Assembly (NCBI RefSeq): GCF_000337515.1
Contig: NZ_AOIQ01000006.1
Span: 192,265-256,264, forward strand
DNA length: 64,000 nucleotides
Source of the DNA: Halovivax asiaticus JCM 14624
GTDB lineage: Archaea > Halobacteriota > Halobacteria > Halobacteriales > Natrialbaceae
Direction of reading: 5' to 3'
In this document: one piece after another, positions 17,633 to 26,804 of the stretch
Layout of the letters: the number at the start of each line of letters is the position of its first letter
Position numbering within the stretch: position 1 is the stretch's first letter
The notes under the pieces: model-generated
Told to the model about the DNA's origin: nothing
Databases searched by the model: none
The model's input: the letters and a program-made list of their open reading frames with translations, nothing else
Made by a program: the position numbers and the translations under genes

Positions 17633-18712
17633 TTAGTTCGACCAGTCACCACGGAGCATGACGCGGAGCCCCGCTCTCGACGCAAGTGCCTCCACGCGCT
17701 GTCGTCTGTCCGCCACCGAGCCGGACGTATTGACGTAGAGACCGTTTGGGAGTTGCTCGTAGGCGTCCCACACGGCGCCATCACTGTCGACCGGTTCGTC
17801 GTGGACGACGGTCGAACCGCCGTCTGGTCCCCACGGGAGGCGGATACCAGACAGCCCACGTTCGAAGAAGTACGCCGCCGCTTCTACCAGCGCGCCCGCC
17901 GACGTCGAGTGGGCGACCGCACCGATGGATCCACGGTCGTTGAACACCCGAACAACGAACTCTCCCGTCTCGTCGGACGCCGGCAAGATGGAGTCCGGCC
18001 GATCGTGTGCTGGTCCATCGGGTTCAGCCGCCGGATCCGATTCAGACGCTGGGGATGGCGATGCAACTTGACCGCTCGATTCCATCCCTGATCCGCCCGC
18101 CGTGCCAGCGTCGTCGATAGCCGCTAACAGGGCCGGGAGCGATGCTTCGTCGACGGGCGGGCTCGATCCAAGCTCTTCCGTAAGGATGGATTCGATCGAC
18201 GATGCGATTTCTGTCCCCGAAACAGCGATCCGGCGTCGTCGCACCGACTCAGTCGGAATGTCTCGGCAATGAGTCGTGACCGCGTCGTGGGAGAGTGGTG
18301 CAAACTGGCCAGTACGAGTCGGAATCGATTCGTGATCGATCTCGACACGATCCGATCCATCTCCAGCGAACAGAACGAACCGGCGGCCGTTCGAGTACAT
18401 CGCCCGATCGATTCCCGACTGTCGCATCCCAGCGGCGATCTTGTCCTGTCGAGCAGCCGAAAGTGACTGATCGGCAGGCTCCGCCACGACGAGTACCGCC
18501 GGTGTCGACGGCGACGAACCCACGACGAGGATCGAATCGTATTCGAACTGTCCGATCGAACCCCGCCCGGTTGCTGCGTCGATATCCCATCCGAGGTGGG
18601 TCCAGAGCGGTTGGAATACCCAGGAGAGTGTCTCCCGACGTGACCGCGGTGGCGCCACCGAAAGCACTCGATCGAGGCGTGTCGCGTACCGATCTAGTGC
18701 AAACTCGCTCAT
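17633..18712 (-). CDS. Unknown protein downstream of cheR; N-terminus resembles a degenerate restriction-type nuclease fold
   Basis: The family of this 359-residue protein was not recognised. Residues 20-115 (start RSRRETLSWVFQPLWTHLGWD, then YDSILVV and VLVVAEPAD) follow the layout of the type I restriction HsdR N-terminal PD-(D/E)xK domain. The expected E-x-K is E78-P-A80, so the catalytic lysine is missing. A Ser/Pro/Asp-rich linker at about 205-245 leads to a C-terminal alpha/beta domain (FVVRVFNDRGSIGAV onward). It lies 120 nt downstream of cheR in the same orientation and may be the last cistron of the chemotaxis operon. A role in signalling is possible but unproven. Confidence 0.6.
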   Translation of the reverse strand: MSEFALDRYATRLDRVLSVAPPRSRRETLSWVFQPLWTHLGWDIDAATGRGSIGQFEYDSILVVGSSPSTPAVLVVAEPADQSLSAARQDKIAAGMRQSGIDRAMYSNGRRFVLFAGDGSDRVEIDHESIPTRTGQFAPLSHDAVTTHCRDIPTESVRRRRIAVSGTEIASSIESILTEELGSSPPVDEASLPALLAAIDDAGTAGGSGMESSGQVASPSPASESDPAAEPDGPAHDRPDSILPASDETGEFVVRVFNDRGSIGAVAHSTSAGALVEAAAYFFERGLSGIRLPWGPDGGSTVVHDEPVDSDGAVWDAYEQLPNGLYVNTSGSVADRRQRVEALASRAGLRVMLRGDWSN

Positions 18713-18832
18713 ATGGACTCACGGACACCCATCCCCATGTAGTTCCCGCATTCACCGTTCGAAGGCTGTAATACTACAGTGGCCACGGATACGGTCTGAC
18801 GCCCCTCGACACCCGCCAACTTTCGTGGCCTT

Positions 18833-19648
18833 TCAAACGGAGTCGTCGGCAGCCAACGTGTAAATGCGCAATCGACCATCGTGAACCGCAAAGAGTGATT
18901 TCAGTTCCGGTGGGATCGTCTCCGCTTTTCCGATAACCAGGTAGCCATCCGATTGTAACGATCGACCGAGGGTTTTGAGAATCGGCGCTTTGTACGACGG
19001 ATCGATGTAGATAAACAGATTTCGACAGATTACGAGATCGAATCCGGCCTTCGGTTGGTCGTTTATCAGGTCGTGGCGTTGAAACGTGACGTTCTCTCTC
19101 GGTGTCTCCGTCACGTGAAAGGCGCCGTCACGTTGTGTGACGTACTCCTCCGGTGACTCGAGGAAGTCTAGTTGGCCCTCGATATCCGTCGTTCGGGACT
19201 GTTCGTACACACCAGCTCGAGCCGTTTCGAGTGCTGGCGGACTGATATCTGTCCCGAGTACGAAGAGGTCAGAGGCATCGATACGCGGATCCTCGTGAGC
19301 GAGCATCGAAATCGAGTACGTCTCCCGGCCGTCGGCACAGGCTGCAGACCAGACATGGATCGAACCGGGCGACTGCGAGAGCGTGACGAGAACCTCACGA
19401 ATTCCCTCCCAGACGTCCGGATTGCGGAAGAACCCAGTGACGTTGATCGAGAGTGAATCCAAGATTGCTTCCTGTTCGTCCGAATCCGCTGCGAGCAACT
19501 CGTGATAGTCGTCGTACCCGTCGCTACCGGTCCGGCGAATGCGTGAAGAAATGCGCCGATCGAGATAACTATCGTTGTAGTGACTCGTCGCAAATTCGAG
19601 TTCATCCTCGACGAACGAACAGATCGATTCGAACCCGACGTCGGTCAC
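18833..19648 (-). CDS. cheR: Chemotaxis protein methyltransferase CheR
   Basis: CheR (271 residues) methylates glutamates of methyl-accepting transducers with S-adenosylmethionine. The N-terminal helical domain (residues 1-80, RRISSRIRR) contacts the receptor. The SAM-binding domain contains SINVTGFFRNPDVW, WSAACADGRETYSI and DLVICRNLFIYID. The typical WSAGCSTGEE motif has become WSAACADGRE; the acidic SAM-ribose contacts appear retained. It overlaps cheD by 4 nt and works with CheB and CheD in adaptation. Confidence 0.93.
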   Translation of the reverse strand: MTDVGFESICSFVEDELEFATSHYNDSYLDRRISSRIRRTGSDGYDDYHELLAADSDEQEAILDSLSINVTGFFRNPDVWEGIREVLVTLSQSPGSIHVWSAACADGRETYSISMLAHEDPRIDASDLFVLGTDISPPALETARAGVYEQSRTTDIEGQLDFLESPEEYVTQRDGAFHVTETPRENVTFQRHDLINDQPKAGFDLVICRNLFIYIDPSYKAPILKTLGRSLQSDGYLVIGKAETIPPELKSLFAVHDGRLRIYTLAADDSV

Positions 19649-20157
19649 AGCTCCGTCACTCCGATATCTTCGTTACCCTTGATGAGGAGTGTACCCGTCT
19701 CTGGCGTGAATTCGACCGTTCGGCCGTGACTACCGCCGACGTCTTCGGCGACGAGCGGAACCCCGAGTTTCTCGAGTTCCTCGCGGGCTGCGTCGGCGTT
19801 TCGTTTCCCAACGCCCTCGCCGAAACTCTCGAACTGAAACATGTCGCTGCCGCCAGCAATCTTCGCCTCCACGTCCGTGTAGGTCGCCCCCCGCTCGACC
19901 ATGCGCCGGAGCAAAGCCCTGATAGCCGTGTCGACGTACTTGCCGGGTTTGAGATCACTGTTTTCGGCTGCGTCACCGTCGGGTAACATCGTGTGTGCGA
20001 GACCGCCGACTGCGGTTCCCGGATCGTACAGGGCGATTGCCAGACACGACCCCAAGCCGTAGGATTTCAGTGTATCAGTACCCTCCGAAACGACGAGTTC
20101 AGAGATGCCGACTTGTACCGATTCGGGAGCTCCGGGTTCGCTTCCGTACGTCTTCAT
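19645..20157 (-). CDS. cheD: Chemoreceptor glutamine deamidase CheD
   Basis: CheD (170 residues) deamidates receptor glutamines and, in archaea and Bacillus, works with CheC to tune CheY dephosphorylation. The catalytic Cys is C38 in YGLGSCLAIALYD, the His is H55 in LAHTMLP, and the GGSHGRTVEF motif is near the C-terminus. Length and motifs are normal for the family. It overlaps both neighbours by 4 nt (two-domain CheC upstream, CheR downstream), so the proteins are probably made in fixed ratio. Confidence 0.94.
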   Translation of the reverse strand: MKTYGSEPGAPESVQVGISELVVSEGTDTLKSYGLGSCLAIALYDPGTAVGGLAHTMLPDGDAAENSDLKPGKYVDTAIRALLRRMVERGATYTDVEAKIAGGSDMFQFESFGEGVGKRNADAAREELEKLGVPLVAEDVGGSHGRTVEFTPETGTLLIKGNEDIGVTEL

Positions 20158-21395
20158 GTTCCCTCGAGGTCGGCGAACTCGGCGGTCGTTGGCGTTTCGT
20201 CGATCCGGCTCACGTCCAGATCGTTGAGCGCGCGTTCGAGATCGGATTCGTCCGGGATCGCGTAGACGTCGCAGTCGAACGCCTGGCCGTCGGCGACGAC
20301 CGTCGTGTCGAAGACGAAGGCGTAATCCTGACTCTCACCGAGCTGAATCACGACGGGGTCGACGGCGGCCGCACCGATGTCGTGGATGAACTCCGGCGTC
20401 GAGTGATCGATCGTCGTATCGAGGACGTTCGCCCACCCGTCGAGGAAGCCACTCGCCATGATGTTGCCGAGTTCCTTGATCGCGCTCCGGTCCATCTCCG
20501 TGAACTCGTCGGATTCGTCGTCGGTCTCCATCGGAACCATCGCGTCGACGATCTCCCGGGCAGACTGTTCGTCGAACAGGAACAGCAGGTACCCACTCGG
20601 CGTCCCGTCGAATTCGAAGGCGACCCCGACGAGCGGCTCGTTCGCTACCTCCTGCGGAATCGCTTCGAGGGAGACGAAGTTGAGGCGTCTGATCTCGACG
20701 GTGGTGTCGATGCCAGTCAACGTCGTCGCCGTCTTGGCGACTTCCTCCGCGCCCTGTTCGGCCATCCGGTCGAATCCTTCGAGTTTGTCGTACTCGATAC
20801 CCTCGTTCGACCGAAGGCGTTCGAGCAAGACGGCCATCGACTCGTGTTCGGGGAAGAGGTAGTGCCGGAAGCCGGTTTCGGCGCCGACGGCTTCGATGTG
20901 GCTCTGGAAGACCAGCGCGAGGTCGTCGTCGCTCGGTGCTTCCTCCAGATCGCCGAAGAAATCCGCCGCCGTCGTCCCGCTCTGGAACTCCGGCGTGGAG
21001 ACGTCGATAGCTGTCTCCAGGACGTCTGCCCAGCCGTCGACGAACCCGTTGTTCATAATCTGGCCCAGCTCAGTCGCGGCCGATTGGCTCAGTTCGTCTC
21101 CAAGTCCAGCGTCGGAATCGCCCAGAAGCGCTTCGATGATGGTTTCTGCACTCCCCCGATCGAAGACGAGAATCGAGTGGCCGTCGATACCACCCGATAG
21201 TTCGACACGGACGCCGACGTTCTCGGTCCCGTCGTCGAAATCGTGGCGGATCTCGGTGCCCCGCATGAAGTTGAGTTTAGTAACGCCTACCTGGGTGTCC
21301 ACGCCGGTCATTTGCGTCAACCGACCCGCCGCCAGGCCCGCACCTTCCTGCGCCATTCGGTAGAAGGTGCCGAGGGCGTTTACGTCGAGTTTCAT
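20154..21395 (-). CDS. cheC: Two-domain CheC-family CheY-P phosphatase/adaptation protein
   Basis: The 413-residue protein is a tandem duplication of a CheC unit of about 200 residues. CheC/CheX/FliY phosphatases use the motif [DS]-x3-E-x2-N-x22-P. The second unit has it intact (SAIKELGN, then 22 residues, then P). In the first unit the key Asn is Gln (SAATELGQ, 22 residues, P), so that site is probably weak or dead. The protein likely removes phosphate from CheY-P and binds CheD. It overlaps the single-domain cheC upstream and cheD downstream by 4 nt each. Confidence 0.9.
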   Translation of the reverse strand: MKLDVNALGTFYRMAQEGAGLAAGRLTQMTGVDTQVGVTKLNFMRGTEIRHDFDDGTENVGVRVELSGGIDGHSILVFDRGSAETIIEALLGDSDAGLGDELSQSAATELGQIMNNGFVDGWADVLETAIDVSTPEFQSGTTAADFFGDLEEAPSDDDLALVFQSHIEAVGAETGFRHYLFPEHESMAVLLERLRSNEGIEYDKLEGFDRMAEQGAEEVAKTATTLTGIDTTVEIRRLNFVSLEAIPQEVANEPLVGVAFEFDGTPSGYLLFLFDEQSAREIVDAMVPMETDDESDEFTEMDRSAIKELGNIMASGFLDGWANVLDTTIDHSTPEFIHDIGAAAVDPVVIQLGESQDYAFVFDTTVVADGQAFDCDVYAIPDESDLERALNDLDVSRIDETPTTAEFADLEGT

Positions 21396-21997
21396 GCAGT
21401 TTGTGGTTCGATACCGTTTACCATCCCGACGAACTCTTCTAGGTCAGGGAACGCGTAGATCTCTGCTTCGATCTGATAGCTCGGAACGGACAACTCCGAA
21501 TCGAAGAACAGAGCGAGATCGTCCCCGCCCAGTCCCGCCGTCCTGACGACGATGTCACCCGCAGGGGCGTACACGAGTTGGGGGGCCGCCGTGTCGATCG
21601 CCCGGCCGAGGACGTCCGCCCAGCCGTCGATGAACCCGGAGGCCATCATGTTCCCCATCTCCTCGACGGCGCTTCTGGCCATCTTTCCGGAGACGTTTCC
21701 CATATCGTCGACCACGTCACGAAGCATCAGCGCCGTTATCTTCTTCGCACTCGCCTCCGGGAACAGGATGAGAATGTGGCCGTGTGGCTCGTCCAGTAGT
21801 CTGACGCGCACGCCAACACGTTTGCCGGCGTCCAGTTGTGACTTGATGTCGTCGACGTCGATGAAGTTCGTCTTCGTCACCTCCATTCGAGCGTCCTCGC
21901 CGGTCAGTTTGCCCATGTTGTCGGCGACACCGTTCGTCCCAACCTTCGCCATCTCGTTGATGAAGCTCAGTTTTCGAATATCGACTTTTAGCGTCAT
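21392..21997 (-). CDS. cheC: Single-domain CheC-family phosphatase
   Basis: The 201-residue CheC-family protein contains one intact phosphatase motif (SAVEEMGN, 22 residues, P). It is similar in order and spacing to each half of the neighbouring two-domain protein, so the two genes arose by duplication. Haloarchaea commonly carry several CheC paralogues. It lies 43 nt after cheA, the only real gap in the operon, and this gap carries a strong Shine-Dalgarno-like site. Confidence 0.9.
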   Translation of the reverse strand: MTLKVDIRKLSFINEMAKVGTNGVADNMGKLTGEDARMEVTKTNFIDVDDIKSQLDAGKRVGVRVRLLDEPHGHILILFPEASAKKITALMLRDVVDDMGNVSGKMARSAVEEMGNMMASGFIDGWADVLGRAIDTAAPQLVYAPAGDIVVRTAGLGGDDLALFFDSELSVPSYQIEAEIYAFPDLEEFVGMVNGIEPQTA

Positions 21998-22002
21998 TCG
22001 TT

Positions 22003-22010
22003 GATCCTCC
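22003..22010 (-). promoter_or_regulatory. Shine-Dalgarno site before cheC
   Basis: On the minus strand GGAGGATC ends 5 nt before the ATG at 21997. Most cistrons of this operon are reached by 4-nt overlaps; this one follows a 43-nt gap and would need its own ribosome binding site. Confidence 0.65.
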
Positions 22011-22040
22011 GAAATCGGTCTGCGTGCCAGTTTTTCATTG

Positions 22041-25000
22041 TTACAGGGTACTCACGTCGAGGATAGTAATAACTTCCCCCCGACCGCGGACGGTCGCCCC
22101 GCTGATACCCGGAACGTTGCGCATGAATCCTTCGAACGGCGTGATCACGACCTCACGACGAGTGCGAACGACGTCACACTTGAGTGCGACCGGACGCACG
22201 TCGTCACGAACCCGGACGAGCATCCCGTCTGTGTCACCCGACCGGGCTGCATCCACCTCGAGCGCCGACGAGAGGTCGACGACCGGGAGGGACTCCTCAC
22301 CATCCTCGTGGACGAGTTCGCCGTCGGACTCGACGACGTCCGCACCGTCGACCACGTCCCTGACGACGTCGACGGGGATGCCGAACTGCTCGCCATCGCT
22401 CTCGACGAACAACACGTCGTCCACGGCGACACTCACCGGGAGGGTCATCGTGACCGTCGTGCCGTCGCCCGGCTCACTGTGGACCGATACCGTTCCGTTC
22501 AGTTCGTCGACGGTGCGGCGAACGACGTCCATCCCGACGCCGCGACCGCTGACGTCGGTGACCTGCTCTTTGGTGGACAGTCCCGAGTTGAAGACCAGGT
22601 CGTACGCCTCTTCGTCCGACAACTCCTCAGCTTCTGCTCGCGTGAGGATGTCCGCATCGACGGCCTCCTCCCGAAGTCGATCGGCGTCGAGGCCGGATCC
22701 GTCGTCTGCGATGTCGATCGTGACCCGGTTCTGTGTCCGGTTCGCACTGAGTTGGATCGTTCCTTCGGGATCCTTCCCGGCAGCCTTCCGTGATTCGACG
22801 GACTCGATGCCGTGATCGACGGCGTTTCTGACCAGATGGATGAGCGGATCACCGATCCGATCGAGGACACCACGATCCAGTTCGACGTCGGCGTTCGACT
22901 GATCGAACGTCACCTGTTTGTCCTGTTCACGGGCCAGGTCACGAACCACGCGCGGCAGCCGGTTCGTCACCGTCTGGAGCGGGACGAGTCGCACGTCCAT
23001 CACGGTCTCTTGCAATTCTGTCGTGAAGTCTTCCAGATCGTCGAGTTCCCGCTCCAGTGTTTCGTACGGTTCCCGCGAATCGATCGCCGATCGGAGTCGC
23101 ACCCGTGACGTAACGAGCCCCTCGACGAGTTGCAAGAGCGAGTCGACCTGGTCTCGTTCGACGCGAACCGACTGGGAGTGCGCCTCGAGTTCGGTGTCGG
23201 TGTCCGGTGACGCTTCGGTGGGAACGGAGATATCCGGGACCGCCATCTCCGGAAGGCCAGCTAGCACCTCGTCTTCTGGGTCGTCACCAGCGTCGAAATC
23301 CGTCCCGCTCGTGTCGATCTCGTCCGCCTCGGTCTGGAACGACGCCGATTCATCGCCCTCCGAGTCGAAGGCCGACTCGCTTTCCGCCTGAGAACCAGCA
23401 CCGAACTCGTCGGCTGGCGTGGCATCGAGTCCGAAATCGTCGGAATCGAGGTCGAGGTCGGCATCGAACGCCGAGCCACTCGTCGCGTCGGTCGACTCGA
23501 CGTCGCTACTCGTATCGGATGCGACAGCGTCGATATCGTCAGCGAACGCCGTATCGTCGGAGTCGTCCGTAAACGAGATCTCATCGTCGAGATCACTATC
23601 GAACGCATCGTCGGACCCAAACTCGGTATCCTCGGAGGGTTCGTCATCGGTTTCGAGTCCGGAGAGGTCGACGGTCGACTCGTCGTCTGACCCAAAGCCG
23701 ACGGACGACGGTTCGTCGTCGATCGCGTCACCGAACCCGTCGTCAGGTTCGACGCCCGATTCGGTGTCACCGAACTCTCCATCGGACTCGACACCCGATT
23801 CGACGTCACCGAACTCGTCAGGTGATTCGCCGTCCGATTCGACGTCGTCTGCGTCGGACGACGCGGGTTCGGACACCATGTCGGACTCGTCGGAGGCTGA
23901 ATCGAACGGTGCGTCGTCGAAGCCGAGTGCCTCCGAGTCGTCCTCGGCAGTATTCTCGGTCGATTCAGCGAACGAATCCGCCAGCCCGTGATCGTCGTCC
24001 GCCGTATCAACGTCGTCGGCCGACACAGCCGACTCACGGTCTTCGGCCGATTCGTCGGCTGGATCTTCATCCTCGTCCACGAGCGGTTCGGTCAACCACT
24101 CGGCCCGCGAATCGACGTCGTCAGCCGACGCCGGATCTGCAGTAGCGTCGGTCTCTGCAGCGACCGTCTCCGATGGGCCAGACTGGTCCGACCCCGGTGA
24201 CGTGTCGCCGTCCCAGGTGGCCGCCATATCGGCCGACGAATCGGCGGTTATCTCGTCCGAATCCTCGTTCTGGGTCAGTTCGTCGAGACCTGTCGAGAGG
24301 TCGAACGCAGGCGGGTCACCGTCAGTCGACTGATCGTCGCTGTCAGCCGTTGCCTCAGCTGTGTCGGGAAGTGGGTCAGCCGAGGGCTCCGCGGTGTCAG
24401 TGAGTGCGTCGGCATCGCCCTCCAGTTCGTCAGGCGAGTTCGACGCGGAAATCGGCTCGTCCTCGTCTTGCTCGCTATCGGCGGCATCCACCGGGGCCTC
24501 CGTCTCCGCATCGGCAGACGAAGGACTGGTCGGATCGGCCGCCTCGTCGGCTATGGGGCCAGGGGCTGAAGAGAACTCGTCACCGTGCCCGACGTCAGTT
24601 CCTTCCTCGGGTGTGGGTTCGGACCCAGGGATACCTGACTCGGCGTCATCGTCGGCCGAGTGCTCGTCGTCCGACACCGACTCGGCTGTGACGGTTGCAG
24701 CCGGTTCGTCGGCCGACTCGGTACCGTCGTCAGGCCCTCCTTTGATCTCGTCGGCCGAGCCGGCGGACTCGTCGATCGAATCCATCTCGGCGTCGGCCTG
24801 CGCGGGTTCGTCATCGACGGCCAACGGGTCGTCGTCGGCCGATCCCGGCTCGTCGTCACCGTCGATCGGTTCTGGTGTCGGATCTGGCGACCGCGCCGTG
24901 TAACCGTCACCCTCTTCCGCGACTGCATCCGCATCATCCACCTCGGCAGCCGGGCCAGTGTCGTCGGCCAGGTCGATCGCGGTCGGTGACAAGTCAGCGT

Positions 25001-26804
25001 CAGTGTCCGCGCCGGGCTGAAGTGACGGCTCGGATTCGACCGCCTCGTCGGCTTCGATTGGGGTCGTTCCGTCGTCAGCCACTGGCTCGTCAGTCACCGC
25101 CAGCTCGTCGTCGACTGTGGAATCGGATTCTTCGACGGGAGGCACAGCATCACCATCTGCCGGTGGTGCGACGGTTACGTCGTCCCCACCCTCATCGGGT
25201 TCAGCATCCGCTCGATCGACATCGGATGGAGATTCGACGATATCAGACCTGCCTGCACCTTCCTCGACTGCCGTGTCTGCCGAATTGGCAGCCGGTTGGT
25301 CGGCCGCTGTGTCATCTCCAGAGTCAGTCGTGGCTCCACCGAACAGTTCGTCGGCGAAGGCTGACGACTCGGCGGCCGAAGCCGACGAATCGCTACTCGA
25401 CTCCGCCGCTTCGGGTGACTCCGTATGATCGGTGCCCGTCGCATCGGCCGCCACTCCAGCACCCTCGGCGGACCCGGCGTCGGAATCGGTAGGTGTGGAA
25501 TCAGGTGCTGCAGACGCGCCACCCGCTGCAGGCTCGTCACTCTCAGGTGCGCCCCAGGTGGGAGCCGAAGCGTCGGCGGACTCGGCGGGTGTCGCTTCGG
25601 TGTCGATCGGATCAGAGGGGTCGGGTTCGTCGAGGTCGAGGAACGACGGGTCGTCCACGTCGACGTCCTCGCCGAGAAGTTCGTCCATCCCGACCTCTTC
25701 TTCGTCGAACTCGTCGAATTCGAGTGCTTCGAGTTCGTCCTGGAGCTCGTCGAATCCGACCATATCGACTTCCTGTTTGAGTTCGTCGAAGACAGCACCT
25801 GCATCCTCGACATTGTCCTCGTCGTCGGCCGTCGGTTCCTGATCGGGTTCCGGGTCCGCAGTGGAGGGTTCGTCGGCCGATTCCGGAATGAGATCGTCGA
25901 ACGAACCGGCGTCACCGATGTCCTCGAACTCGCTGGTGTCGTCGATCTCGTCGGCGAGCGCGTCGATGTCGTCGAGTTCGGTGAACTCGTCGAGTAGGTC
26001 GTCGACGGACATCTCGTTCGCCTGGTCGGTCGAGAGATCGGACCCCAAATTCTTCTCGACGGAGGAGAACGAGCCGTCCGCTCCCGAGTCGAGTTCGTCG
26101 GTGACGCTGAGAATGCTGAACGCTTCGACGGCACCGACCGGTTCGAGGGCGGCCGAAATGGCCGTCTCGTCGACTGCCGCGGCGAAGACGGCGTCGATCC
26201 GGTTACCGTGTTCTTCGTTCTCGATGGCAGTTCGCGAGGGATCCGTCCCGATGAGATCGAAGGCGTCGACGAGCGCCTCGATCACGACCAATCCGTTGTT
26301 CAGTTCGTCGCTATCGGCGATCGCCATCCGAACGAGATAGGCGTCGTGAGCCGAATTTGCTGGCGGATCGAAACGGGTGAGAATCGCTTCGCGCTCTCCC
26401 GGCGATGGTGGTGTCACGTCGGGCGAGTCGTCTGTGAGCGGTTCCCGGAGGGAAGCGATGACGTCCGCCGGATCGGTTCGAATTGCACCGTCGCGGGCGA
26501 CTTCGTCGACCATTCGCTCGAGACAGTCCACCGCAGCGAACAACGTATCCATTCGCTCCGGTGAAACCTCGACAGTGCCGGCGCGAATCCCGTCCAGAAC
26601 GTCCTCGATCGCGTGTGCCAGGTCGCTCGCCCGTTCGAGCCCCATCGCCCCGGCGTTGCCCTTCACCGTGTGGGCCGTCCTGAAAATGTCCTGCACGACC
26701 TCGTCGTCCGCCGGCGAACGTTCGAGATCGAGCAACAAGTTGTTCAGCGTCGTTATTGCCGCTTCGGTCTCGTCGACGAATTCGCGCACGTAGTCATCCA
26801 TCAC
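22041..26804 (-). CDS. cheA: Chemotaxis histidine kinase CheA with giant acidic linker
   Basis: CheA phosphorylates CheY and CheB in response to transducers. At 1,587 residues it is more than twice the usual 650-700. Residues 1-140 form the HPt domain, with phosphorylation site H45 in FRTAHTVKGNAG. Residues about 148-250 may be a P2-like response-regulator docking domain. From about 255 to 1,205 the chain is almost entirely Asp, Glu, Ser, Ala, Thr and Gly with short internal repeats (EFGDVESGVESDG-type). The dimerisation domain follows, then the kinase domain with N box HLVRNAVDHGIE, G1 DDGSGLD and G2 GRGVGMDVV, and finally a CheW-like domain. All catalytic motifs are intact. It overlaps cheB by 4 nt. 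Confidence 0.95.
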   Translation of the reverse strand: MMDDYVREFVDETEAAITTLNNLLLDLERSPADDEVVQDIFRTAHTVKGNAGAMGLERASDLAHAIEDVLDGIRAGTVEVSPERMDTLFAAVDCLERMVDEVARDGAIRTDPADVIASLREPLTDDSPDVTPPSPGEREAILTRFDPPANSAHDAYLVRMAIADSDELNNGLVVIEALVDAFDLIGTDPSRTAIENEEHGNRIDAVFAAAVDETAISAALEPVGAVEAFSILSVTDELDSGADGSFSSVEKNLGSDLSTDQANEMSVDDLLDEFTELDDIDALADEIDDTSEFEDIGDAGSFDDLIPESADEPSTADPEPDQEPTADDEDNVEDAGAVFDELKQEVDMVGFDELQDELEALEFDEFDEEEVGMDELLGEDVDVDDPSFLDLDEPDPSDPIDTEATPAESADASAPTWGAPESDEPAAGGASAAPDSTPTDSDAGSAEGAGVAADATGTDHTESPEAAESSSDSSASAAESSAFADELFGGATTDSGDDTAADQPAANSADTAVEEGAGRSDIVESPSDVDRADAEPDEGGDDVTVAPPADGDAVPPVEESDSTVDDELAVTDEPVADDGTTPIEADEAVESEPSLQPGADTDADLSPTAIDLADDTGPAAEVDDADAVAEEGDGYTARSPDPTPEPIDGDDEPGSADDDPLAVDDEPAQADAEMDSIDESAGSADEIKGGPDDGTESADEPAATVTAESVSDDEHSADDDAESGIPGSEPTPEEGTDVGHGDEFSSAPGPIADEAADPTSPSSADAETEAPVDAADSEQDEDEPISASNSPDELEGDADALTDTAEPSADPLPDTAEATADSDDQSTDGDPPAFDLSTGLDELTQNEDSDEITADSSADMAATWDGDTSPGSDQSGPSETVAAETDATADPASADDVDSRAEWLTEPLVDEDEDPADESAEDRESAVSADDVDTADDDHGLADSFAESTENTAEDDSEALGFDDAPFDSASDESDMVSEPASSDADDVESDGESPDEFGDVESGVESDGEFGDTESGVEPDDGFGDAIDDEPSSVGFGSDDESTVDLSGLETDDEPSEDTEFGSDDAFDSDLDDEISFTDDSDDTAFADDIDAVASDTSSDVESTDATSGSAFDADLDLDSDDFGLDATPADEFGAGSQAESESAFDSEGDESASFQTEADEIDTSGTDFDAGDDPEDEVLAGLPEMAVPDISVPTEASPDTDTELEAHSQSVRVERDQVDSLLQLVEGLVTSRVRLRSAIDSREPYETLERELDDLEDFTTELQETVMDVRLVPLQTVTNRLPRVVRDLAREQDKQVTFDQSNADVELDRGVLDRIGDPLIHLVRNAVDHGIESVESRKAAGKDPEGTIQLSANRTQNRVTIDIADDGSGLDADRLREEAVDADILTRAEAEELSDEEAYDLVFNSGLSTKEQVTDVSGRGVGMDVVRRTVDELNGTVSVHSEPGDGTTVTMTLPVSVAVDDVLFVESDGEQFGIPVDVVRDVVDGADVVESDGELVHEDGEESLPVVDLSSALEVDAARSGDTDGMLVRVRDDVRPVALKCDVVRTRREVVITPFEGFMRNVPGISGATVRGRGEVITILDVSTL

